Assembly: GCA_945949385.1 (NCBI GenBank)
Contig: CAMFEL010000086.1
Span: forward strand, 1-8,601
Direction of reading: 5' to 3'
DNA from: an uncultured Clostridia bacterium
GTDB lineage: Bacteria > Bacillota > Clostridia > Oscillospirales > CAG-272
Length of the DNA: 8,601 nt
Made by a program: the position numbers and the translations under genes. The notes beneath the pieces were generated by a model. It did no database searches. It was not told where the DNA came from and worked only from the letters and a program-made list of their open reading frames with translations. Below are positions 1 to 5,723 of the stretch, in pieces. The number at the start of each line of letters is the position of its first letter. The stretch's first letter is position 1.

Positions 1-522
1 AAAATGAATGTGCTGGTGCTTGACGAGCCTACAAACCACCTTGATATTCCCTCAAGAGAGGCTCTGGAAGCGGCGCTTGCGGGCTTTGACGGCACAATCA
101 TCGCCGTCAGCCACGACAGATACTTTATGCGCAGGCTTGCCACCAGAATTATCGACCTTGACACCCCCGCGCGGGATTTTCGCAGCTTTGAGGAATATGA
201 AGCCGCCGCAGAGGGCAGAGAATCCGCGATTCGCACCGCCGTGCCGGCAAAGCCGTCGGGAGGAAAGGACGAGTACCTGCGGCGCAAAGCGGACGCGTCT
301 CAAAAGCGAAGAGAGGCGGCATACCGCAAAAAGGTGGCGGATGAAATCGCAAAGCTTGAAAAAGAGCTTGCGGATATTACCGACGAGCTTTTCGGAGACG
401 CCGCAACGGACTATATCCGCGCAGGGGAGCTTGATGACCGCCGTATGACGGTGGAGGACAGACTCATGCAGCTCTACGAGGAGGAAGAAAGCTTCTCCGT
501 GGCAGAGGATATGGACGAATAA
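1..522 (+). CDS. ABC-F family ATPase, C-terminal part (5' end outside window)
   Basis: This is the C-terminal 173 residues of a soluble ABC-F protein, a twin-ATPase family that acts on the ribosome rather than in membrane transport. The reading frame is open from base 1, so the ATG at position 4 is an internal Met and not a start. The Walker B and D-loop stretch LVLDEPTNHLD lies at about residues 5-15 and the H-loop AVSHDRYF at about residues 35-42, so this is the end of the second nucleotide-binding domain. After a short linker, residues about 90-165 are rich in K, R and E with heptad-like spacing and fit the C-terminal coiled-coil extension of the Uup/YfmR type. Walker A and the ABC signature lie upstream of the window. 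The subfamily (translation factor or antibiotic-resistance type) cannot be told from this fragment. The next gene starts 43 bp downstream on the same strand, with no convincing promoter between, so the two may be co-transcribed. Confidence 0.93.
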   Translation, partial: KMNVLVLDEPTNHLDIPSREALEAALAGFDGTIIAVSHDRYFMRRLATRIIDLDTPARDFRSFEEYEAAAEGRESAIRTAVPAKPSGGKDEYLRRKADASQKRREAAYRKKVADEIAKLEKELADITDELFGDAATDYIRAGELDDRRMTVEDRLMQLYEEEESFSVAEDMDE

Positions 523-565
523 ACAGCAAATAATATATCGGTAAAAACCGAGAAAGGATACTGTT

Positions 566-1804
566 ATGTCAATAAGCGAAAAAGATCTGAAAAAATACGC
601 CCGGGTCATCGTGCGCATAGGCGCCAATGTTCAGCCCGGGCAGAAGGTGCTGCTGAATGTGGGCGTGGATCAGATTCCCCTTGCCCTTGCGGTAACCGAA
701 GAATGCTACAAGGCAGGCGCATGCCGTGTGGAAATCACATGGCTCTGCGGTGAGGCTGACCGCCTGCATTTCAGCTATGCCGACGAAAAGGTGCTGGGCA
801 CCGTTCTCCCCTGGGAGGAGGAAAAGGCGCGTCAGATGACAGTTGATTACCCCTGCCGTATTTTCATCGAATCCGATGATCCCGATGTGCTCAGCGGAAT
901 TTCCGCAGATAAGCTGTCGAATGTAAACAGAGGCCGAATGTCCGTTCTGAAAAAGTACCGCGACGCAATTGACGGCAAGCATCAGTGGCTAATCGTTGCG
1001 GCGGCTTCTCCCAAGTGGGCAAAGAAGGTGTTCCCCGACGATGACGAGGAGACCGCGGTTTCAAAGCTTTGGGACGCTATTTTCTCCTGTATGTACTTCG
1101 ACGATAACAGCGACCCCGTGGATGTGTGGAAAAAGCACACCTCCGACATCGAGAGCCGCGCAAAGTGGCTGAACGAGCAGCATTTTGCCCGTCTTGAGTA
1201 CAAGAGCAAAAACGGTACCGATTTCTCCGTGGAGCTTATTCCCGAGGCTCATTGGGGCGGCGCAGGCGATGTGAACCATTTGAACAACGCCCGTTATGTG
1301 CCCAATATGCCTACCGAGGAGGTATACACAAGCCCCATGAGAGGCAAGTGTGAGGGCAGACTGGTGGCGACAAAGCCGCTTAGCTGGTCGGGTCAGCTTA
1401 TAAAAAACTTCTATGTAGACTTCAAGGACGGCAAGGTCTGCGGCTGCAAGGCCGAAAAGGGACAGGAAATTCTGGAGAAAATGTTCGCCATGGACGAGGG
1501 CGCTTCCATGCTGGGTGAGGTAGCGCTTGTTCCCAAGGAATCTCCCATTAACCGCTCCGGACTTCTGTTCTACAATACCCTGTTCGACGAGAACGCCTGC
1601 TGCCATGTGGCTGTGGGTATGGGCTTTGACGATGTCATCGAGGGCTTTATCGATATGTCGGACGAGGAGATATACGCCCTGGGCGTCAACGATTCCATAA
1701 TCCATGTGGACTTTATGGTAGGCTCCGAGGATCTGGACATTACGGGCTACCGCGAGGACGGCACCGCCGTTCCCGTGTTCAGAAACGGAACCTGGGCGAA
1801 CTGA
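566..1804 (+). CDS. M29 family metallo-aminopeptidase (AmpS/PepS-like)
   Basis: This is a full-length (412 aa) cytosolic aminopeptidase of peptidase family M29, which removes N-terminal residues from peptides with a two-metal centre. The N-terminal part is typical (KYARVIVRIGANVQPGQKVL at about residues 10-29). The metal-binding residues expected for the family are all present and in order: E252 in NMPTEEVYTSP, E318 in GEVALV, H347 in ENACCHVAVG, and H380 with D382 in the HVDFMVG motif. They sit one position earlier than the residues I recall for S. aureus AmpS. The length matches the usual 410 or so residues and there is no signal peptide. The start is set by GAGAAAGGA about 8 nt upstream of the ATG. 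It follows the ABC-F gene by 43 bp and ends 21 bp before a strong intrinsic terminator, so it is the last gene of its unit. Substrate preference cannot be read from the sequence. Confidence 0.95.
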   Translation: MSISEKDLKKYARVIVRIGANVQPGQKVLLNVGVDQIPLALAVTEECYKAGACRVEITWLCGEADRLHFSYADEKVLGTVLPWEEEKARQMTVDYPCRIFIESDDPDVLSGISADKLSNVNRGRMSVLKKYRDAIDGKHQWLIVAAASPKWAKKVFPDDDEETAVSKLWDAIFSCMYFDDNSDPVDVWKKHTSDIESRAKWLNEQHFARLEYKSKNGTDFSVELIPEAHWGGAGDVNHLNNARYVPNMPTEEVYTSPMRGKCEGRLVATKPLSWSGQLIKNFYVDFKDGKVCGCKAEKGQEILEKMFAMDEGASMLGEVALVPKESPINRSGLLFYNTLFDENACCHVAVGMGFDDVIEGFIDMSDEEIYALGVNDSIIHVDFMVGSEDLDITGYREDGTAVPVFRNGTWAN

Positions 1805-1825
1805 TGATCTTTATCTAAAATTATA

Positions 1826-1858
1826 CAGCGGGGCTTGTTGAAAAGTCCCGCTGCTTTT
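1826..1858 (+). terminator. intrinsic terminator after the M29 peptidase
   Basis: An 11-bp stem pairs 1826-1836 (CAGCGGGGCTT) with 1843-1853 (AAGTCCCGCTG), including one G-U pair. The loop is 6 nt, and CTTTTCAT follows. It starts 21 bp after the peptidase stop codon. The U-tract is short but the stem is GC-rich, so termination in the plus direction is likely. Confidence 0.85.
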
Positions 1859-1887
1859 CATATGCGTGATATACAAAGATATGTGAA

Positions 1888-1912
1888 GCCGCAAAAACTC
1901 AAAGTCTGCGGC
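1888..1912. repeat. small 6-bp inverted repeat
   Basis: GCCGCA (1888-1893) is complementary to TGCGGC (1907-1912) with a 13-nt loop. It sits immediately before the 21-bp hairpin at 1914-1958 and may be part of the same repeat element. It is weak by itself. Confidence 0.3.
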
Positions 1913-1913
1913 A

Positions 1914-1958
1914 GAAAAGAAACAACCTTTGTCTGCCAGACAAAGGTTGTTTCTTTTC
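1914..1958. repeat. 21-bp perfect hairpin, possible bidirectional terminator or repeat-element end
   Basis: Positions 1914-1934 are perfectly complementary to 1938-1958 (21 bp) around the 3-nt loop GCC. The left arm begins GAAAAGAAAC and the right arm ends GTTTCTTTTC, so transcripts in either direction end the stem in a run of mostly U. That is the layout of a bidirectional terminator. It lies between the real terminator of the peptidase gene and the small-hairpin array, and no intact gene on either side needs it. It may be one boundary of an interspersed repeat element. Confidence 0.8.
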
Positions 1959-1961
1959 AAC

Positions 1962-2135
1962 TAAATCCGTCCTCACGGACGGATTAAATCCCACCTCAGT
2001 GGGATGAAATCACTTCGTGATGAAATCCGACTGCGTCGGGAGATAGGGACGGATTTAATTTCATCTGCAAAGCAGATTTCATCCGAGCATCGCTCGGATT
2101 TCATCGCGCTTGCGCGATTTCATTGAAAATCAATG
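1962..2135. repeat. array of eight small hairpins with 3-nt linkers and inverted halves
   Basis: Eight short hairpins stand side by side. Their spans are 1964-1985 (9 bp, loop TCAC), 1988-2005 (7 bp, loop CTCA), 2009-2021 (5 bp, loop TTC), 2027-2039 (5 bp, loop TGC), 2063-2077 (6 bp, loop AAA), 2081-2099 (8 bp, loop ATC), 2103-2118 (7 bp at most, very tight loop) and 2121-2135 (6 bp, loop AAA). Most begin with AT and end with AT. Exactly 3 nt separate neighbours: TAA, GAA and GAA in the left half, TTC, TTC and TTC in the right half. GAA is the complement of TTC, so the two halves face each other, with the switch at about 2040-2062. Stem sequences differ between units while the pairing is kept. 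No protein-coding sequence is evident. It is not a CRISPR array. Confidence 0.88.
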
Positions 2136-2342
2136 CATACCACAATTGATCCGCTTCTTGATAAAATGGATCTGCTAAATGAAATCAGAGAAAAATTTGA
2201 TGTAACTTTTACTCTGGAAATTGTTCCCACGGTATATGCAGAGAACACATCTCCTTGTCTGGCACCATCAATGAATGTGATTGATTTCTGTCATTCTACA
2301 AAAGCACAGATCGATATAGATTTATACGTGATGGATGAATAA
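2133..2342 (+). pseudogene. C-terminal remnant of a DUF4279-like protein
   Basis: This 69-codon frame reads like the last third of a DUF4279 protein: a charged helix (DLLNEIREKFDVTFTLEIVP, about residues 13-32), then a strand-rich end with CLAPSMNVIDFCHSTKAQID and a final IDLYVMDE. I recognise this C-terminal pattern from memory of the family, whose members are usually about 130 residues or more, so roughly half is missing. There is no ribosome binding site. The ATG lies in the last stem of the adjoining hairpin array, and the frame is closed by TGA at 2124-2126. Nothing resembling the N-terminal half is found in 1860-2130. The simplest reading is a gene truncated when the hairpin array was placed next to it or when a deletion joined the two. 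The function of DUF4279 is unknown to me. Confidence 0.6.
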
Positions 2343-2404
2343 CAGCGTTTTGCACCTTTTCGCGTTTTTTTGCCACATTTACGCACCGTTATACTGCTCT
2401 TTTA

Positions 2405-2430
2405 CAAAAAAAAGCGGGATGATGTCCCGC
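2405..2430 (-). terminator. intrinsic terminator for the minus-strand histidine phosphatase gene
   Basis: Read on the minus strand, GCGGGA pairs with TCCCGC (2425-2430 with 2414-2419) around a 5-nt loop. Eight T residues follow (2413 down to 2406). It lies 47 bp after the stop codon of the minus-strand gene. In the plus direction it lacks a U-tract, so it would not stop a transcript crossing the DUF4279 remnant efficiently. Confidence 0.9.
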
Positions 2431-2477
2431 CGAAAGCACACTTCTCCCCCAAAACCGCAAAGCCGTAAGGTCTGCGC

Positions 2478-3218
2478 CTATTTCATCTTTTCGGAGAGCT
2501 TTTCCATGTAATCAAAGAATTTTTCCCCCGAAAGGTTATAGGCAAGGGGAATAATATCGTCATTTCCCACTGCCGCAAGCGCCACGGCGCAGTTGGCGGT
2601 AATATTGCCCCTGCAGCCTGCGCGGCCGCGGGTAATGCCGGAAAAGAGCGCATTGAGCACCCCGCCGTGGGTAACCACAATGCACACGCCGCTTCCCTCA
2701 AGGCGGCGTATTTCCCCTACAACGCGTTTCATACGAACGGTAGTGTCGGGAACTGTCTCCATATCCTCCGGATAGTCCTCGGGATCCTTGTATTTCTTCT
2801 TGCGCTCGGCGTATGTAAGACCCGTAAGAGAGCCGTATTCGCGCTCAATAAGTCCGTCCACCACAGTAGGCTTACCGCAGCCAAGCGCCTCTGTCACGGC
2901 AAAAGCTGTGTCATAGGCTCTGGAAAGCGGAGAGCAGTACACACCTTTGATTTCAAGCCGTCCGGAGATCACTTTATTTATGCTGGAGGCGCAAGCCGCC
3001 GCCTGGGCTTTTCCCTCGTCGCTGAGAGGAATATCCACCCTGCCCTGAAGCTTTGACAGCGCGTTCCACTCCGTGGCGCCGTGACGGACAAACAGCATAA
3101 GCTGACGTCCGCGGCCGAGCATAAACGCAGCCTGAGCCGGGGTACAAAACACAGCGGGAAAGCTGCAGAAAGAGGAAATACCGGCTCCCGCGTTATCGGA
3201 AAACTGTTTCTTTCCCAT
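2478..3218 (-). CDS. histidine phosphatase superfamily protein (phosphoglycerate mutase-like)
   Basis: This protein belongs to branch 1 of the histidine phosphatase superfamily, whose members transfer or remove phosphate through a phosphohistidine. Numbered from the 3218 start (246 aa), the RHG motif has the nucleophile H46 (LFVRHGATEWN). R100 in SPLSRA is the phosphate-binding arginine, E125 in LIEREYG is the probable proton donor, and H184 in VVTHGGV is the second catalytic histidine. Recognisable homology starts only at about residue 41. The preceding 40 residues, part of them hydrophobic, are not typical. I kept 3218 because GGGGAGAGGG stands just upstream of it, while the internal ATGs at 3122 and 3098 lack a comparable site. 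3098 would give a normal 206-aa protein. The substrate is not predictable; cobalamin-pathway (CobC-like) or general sugar-phosphate phosphatases are possible. It is a single-gene unit with its own promoter and terminator, divergent from the DUF4838 cluster. Confidence 0.92.
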   Translation of the reverse strand: MGKKQFSDNAGAGISSFCSFPAVFCTPAQAAFMLGRGRQLMLFVRHGATEWNALSKLQGRVDIPLSDEGKAQAAACASSINKVISGRLEIKGVYCSPLSRAYDTAFAVTEALGCGKPTVVDGLIEREYGSLTGLTYAERKKKYKDPEDYPEDMETVPDTTVRMKRVVGEIRRLEGSGVCIVVTHGGVLNALFSGITRGRAGCRGNITANCAVALAAVGNDDIIPLAYNLSGEKFFDYMEKLSEKMK

Positions 3219-3285
3219 TTTGCCCTCTCCCCTTTCGTTGGTGATTTACTCCGCATTTTTACCGCAGCATACAAATATTATATAC

Positions 3286-3314
3286 ATTATACACCGAAGG
3301 GCCAAAACTGTCAA
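3286..3314 (-). promoter_or_regulatory. consensus sigma-A promoter of the histidine phosphatase gene
   Basis: On the minus strand TTGACA (3314-3309) is followed after exactly 17 nt by TATAAT (3291-3286), a perfect match to the housekeeping consensus. The -10 element ends 67 bp upstream of the start codon. A second TTGACA copy lies at 3324-3319 but has no properly spaced -10. Confidence 0.92.
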
Positions 3315-3352
3315 TATATGTCAAAGGGAGTATATGTAAAAATACTGAAAAA

Positions 3353-3374
3353 AATAGTTCAAGTCACTATTGAA
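3353..3374. promoter_or_regulatory. overlapping inverted repeats at the plus-strand -35, candidate operator
   Basis: AATAGT (3353-3358) and ACTATT (3366-3371) form an inverted repeat with 7 nt between them. TTCAA (3358-3362) and TTGAA (3370-3374) form a second, interleaved one. Both touch the -35 element at 3370-3375, where a regulator would block RNA polymerase. The sequence is AT-rich and no regulator gene is in the window, so this is a tentative call. Confidence 0.3.
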
Positions 3375-3398
3375 AATATACGGAAAATGTAATACAAT
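3370..3398 (+). promoter_or_regulatory. sigma-A promoter of the DUF4838-epimerase-kinase-aldolase cluster
   Basis: TTGAAA (3370-3375), a 17-nt spacer, and TACAAT (3393-3398) match the housekeeping consensus at 10 of 12 positions. Transcription would begin near 3405 and leave an untranslated leader of about 185 nt before the DUF4838 start. It is divergent from the histidine phosphatase promoter; the two -35 elements are 55 bp apart. Confidence 0.8.
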
Positions 3399-3464
3399 TG
3401 ATATGGATAACGCCTGAGCGCAATTTTCGGGTACAGACAGTCAAAAGGAGCGTATCAGGTTTGA

Positions 3465-3527
3465 ATGAAAATCGAGCGTGTATCGCACGCAAGCTGTTTC
3501 ACCCCCATTTGTGCTTTGCCGCCATAA
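3465..3527 (+). CDS. possible 20-residue leader peptide (candidate)
   Basis: A tiny frame in the DUF4838 leader encodes MKIERVSHASCFTPICALPP and then TAA. AGG stands 5 nt before the ATG, and a stronger AAAAGGAG lies 14 nt before it, farther than usual. Its stop codon falls in the loop of the hairpin at 3517-3539, so a ribosome on this frame would cover the left arm of that hairpin. This is the geometry of translation-coupled attenuation. The peptide is too short to judge by composition and may be chance; only its placement argues for it. Confidence 0.35.
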   Translation: MKIERVSHASCFTPICALPP

Positions 3528-3561
3528 AGGAGGGCGGCATTTTGCAAAGCCGCGGGCTTTG
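3513..3561 (+). promoter_or_regulatory. mutually exclusive hairpins in the leader, possible attenuator
   Basis: Three pairings compete. TGCCGCC (3517-3523) pairs with GGCGGCA (3533-3539), followed by TTTT. GCTTTGC (3513-3519) can pair with GCAAAGC (3544-3550). CAAAGCC (3545-3551) pairs with GGCTTTG (3555-3561). The second excludes both others, while the first and third can coexist. The last arm ends about 20 nt before the ribosome binding site of the DUF4838 gene. The first hairpin has only a short U-run, so a role as terminator is uncertain. I recognise no known riboswitch class in 3405-3593. Confidence 0.35.
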
Positions 3562-3593
3562 TAAAACCTCACAAATCAGCGAAAGGAATGAGC

Positions 3594-5660
3594 ATGAACA
3601 TTAAAAAACTGACGGCGGCAGTACTTGCCGCTGCCACATTACTGACGGCATGCACGCTGTTTGCCTTACCCGGCAAAGCGTCCCTGTACGAAAGAGGAGA
3701 TATAAACGGAGACGGTGCCGTCAACGCCGTAGACGCCTATTATCTCAAACGCGTATGCACCGGCAGCACCCCAAGCTCGGAGCTGTACGGTACTGACATT
3801 AACTGCGACGGCAAGGTAAACGCAACCGATGTTTTTTATCTGAAAAGAGGTCTGGTAGGCAGCGCCGTGCTGTCCGAGCTTTTTCCCGATGGCACCGGAT
3901 GGCAGGGCTTTACCGTGGCAGGCCGCAGCGTTGACGGCTTTGAGATAGTCGTGACGGATACGGAAAACGACAATATGAACTTTGCCGCCGAAGAGCTTGC
4001 AAAATACGCCAACGAAGGCGACGGCAGTACGCTGAGTATCGTTGACACTGCCGGAGACGCTGAGCACCGCTTTGTTTTCACCGCTGACACCACCGGCGAG
4101 CTTGGCGACGACGGCTTCTGCATCAATGTTACAAACGGGGATGTATATATCCGCGCCGGAGCAAAGCGCGGCTCTATGTACGCCGTATACGCCCTGCTTG
4201 AGGATTTCTGGGGTTGGCGCTTTTACACATATGACAACTGTGAGCTTCTGCGGGACGAAAAATCGGACATTGCAGAGGGGACGGAGTATAAGCAGCTTCC
4301 ATCTTTTGAATGCCGCAGTAACTGCATGACCCCTTACGGCAACGATTACACCTATTCATCTGTCATAAAACGTAAGCTTAACGGCTGCACCGATCAGCCT
4401 TCAATGCAGAAATCCAAATACGGCTGGGGCATTTGCCGCCTGTTTGCAAACGCACATTCCTTTGATGTTTTTATACCTTTGGATGAGATAAGCAGTACCA
4501 CGGTACGCTGTCTGTCAAAAACCCTTTGCTATGATGTTTGCCTCAAAAATATGAAGGCGCTTATTGATGACAGAGTGGCAGCCGGCGGAGTTATAGGCAA
4601 CGACATTACGCAGATCTCCTGTTCCTATGCGGCGGACGAAAGCTACTGCTCCTGCCGCTACTGCTACAAGGTATATAATGAGGAGAAAAGCTACGCCGGA
4701 ATTCTGGTGCGCTTCGTAAACAAGATCGACGACGCTCTACACAAAGACTACCCCGACATTACCGTTGTGACAAACGCCTATTCAAAGGTGCGCAAGCCCC
4801 CCGAGGTCACTTCTCTCAACGATGATATAGTGCTTCTGTACTGCTGGAACGGCTGCACTAATCATAACATAGACAGCGGCGAGTGCGGCAGCGGACGCGT
4901 TAACGACGGCGGAGTCATTATGGGCTCCAACAAAACCGAGAAGGAATACTTCCTCGGCTGGGCGTCCAAGTGCAAGAATATCTATATCTGGTACTATCCC
5001 ACGAATATATACTATCTGCTTTGCCCTCAGCCGAACTTCTTCAAGTTTTATGACGATTTTCGCTGGTTCAAAGAGCAGGGAGTCAAGGGCTTTTATGTGG
5101 TAGGCACCTCAGGCTCCTCCTTTGAGGATCTTGACGCATATCTTATAAGCGAAATGATGTGGAATGCGGATATGACCCGCGAGGAATACGAGCTGAAGGC
5201 AAAGGAATATCTGAAGTACTGCTACGGCTACGGCTGGATATACATATGGCAGTACATGGAGATGCTCCGTGAATGCGGAGATCTTAAAGGCTGTGTGCTC
5301 AACGATTTTGAATTGCCCTTTGATATATACTCAATAGATTATTTTGCCGAGAACTTCGGTAAAATGCAGGAGCTGTTCGCAAAGGCGGAAAAATCCGCCG
5401 CAAACGACAGAGAGAGAGCGAACATCGAGCTTCTGTCTTTGCATATGCGTTTTCTCGGTTACAGCTCCACTTATGAGCGCGACTGGGTCAGCGGCACCGA
5501 AGAAAGCCGCGCCGCCTACTCCGCAGGTTGGAAAGAGGTATATGACCTGATAAACGATCTCGGTGTTCGAACCACATATTCGAACCGCGGAATATCGGCG
5601 GAGTTTACCCTGGACAAGAGTCCCATGGAACTGGTTTACGGTGTCAGCGGCATACGCTGA
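3594..5660 (+). CDS. secreted DUF4838 (GH163-like) protein with N-terminal type I dockerin
   Basis: This is a 688-residue exported protein, probably glycan-active. I start at 3594 rather than the in-frame ATG at 3588, because GAAAGGA (3581-3587) lies 6 nt before 3594 but abuts 3588. Residues 1-29 are a signal sequence (KK, then a hydrophobic core) with two possible cuts: a lipobox-like LTAC at 17-20 or GKA at 27-29. Residues 35-90 are a type I dockerin with two calcium loops: D36, N38, D40, D47 and D68, N70, D72, D79, each followed by YYLKR or FYLKR. Residues about 108-225 resemble the GH67-type N-terminal domain and about 235-560 the DUF4838 domain, with a CxCxxC cluster at C352, C354 and C357 and the later IYIWYYPTN and GVKGFYVVG strands. 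I recall that CAZy family GH163 (endo-beta-N-acetylglucosaminidase) was founded on DUF4838, but the substrate here is unproven. The epimerase gene follows 63 bp downstream. Confidence 0.88.
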   Translation: MNIKKLTAAVLAAATLLTACTLFALPGKASLYERGDINGDGAVNAVDAYYLKRVCTGSTPSSELYGTDINCDGKVNATDVFYLKRGLVGSAVLSELFPDGTGWQGFTVAGRSVDGFEIVVTDTENDNMNFAAEELAKYANEGDGSTLSIVDTAGDAEHRFVFTADTTGELGDDGFCINVTNGDVYIRAGAKRGSMYAVYALLEDFWGWRFYTYDNCELLRDEKSDIAEGTEYKQLPSFECRSNCMTPYGNDYTYSSVIKRKLNGCTDQPSMQKSKYGWGICRLFANAHSFDVFIPLDEISSTTVRCLSKTLCYDVCLKNMKALIDDRVAAGGVIGNDITQISCSYAADESYCSCRYCYKVYNEEKSYAGILVRFVNKIDDALHKDYPDITVVTNAYSKVRKPPEVTSLNDDIVLLYCWNGCTNHNIDSGECGSGRVNDGGVIMGSNKTEKEYFLGWASKCKNIYIWYYPTNIYYLLCPQPNFFKFYDDFRWFKEQGVKGFYVVGTSGSSFEDLDAYLISEMMWNADMTREEYELKAKEYLKYCYGYGWIYIWQYMEMLRECGDLKGCVLNDFELPFDIYSIDYFAENFGKMQELFAKAEKSAANDRERANIELLSLHMRFLGYSSTYERDWVSGTEESRAAYSAGWKEVYDLINDLGVRTTYSNRGISAEFTLDKSPMELVYGVSGIR

Positions 5661-5723
5661 CGGTTCTTCGGCATATTACGAAACATTAATTCTGTAAATT
5701 CATCCGAAAGAAAGGATATACAT

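Noticed and set aside
538..551. Terminator between the ABC-F and M29 genes
   Set aside because: The 5-bp TCGGT/ACCGA stem is too weak and lacks a U-tract; it is more likely that the genes are co-transcribed.
1962..2135. CRISPR array
   Set aside because: There are no identical repeats of 20 bp or more with unique spacers; the repeated parts are only 3-nt linkers and AT ends, and the units are palindromes of different sequence. No cas gene is present.
3081..3392. 103-codon plus-strand frame across the divergent promoter region
   Set aside because: It runs antisense to the start of the histidine phosphatase and through both promoters; no family resemblance.
3405..3593. c-di-GMP, ZTP or fluoride riboswitch in the leader
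   Set aside because: I looked for the conserved cores of these classes and found none; only short hairpins and a tiny ORF are visible.
3398..3604. 68-codon plus-strand frame in the DUF4838 leader
   Set aside because: No ribosome binding site or recognisable domain, and it overlaps the start of the DUF4838 gene out of frame; the region is better explained as an untranslated leader.
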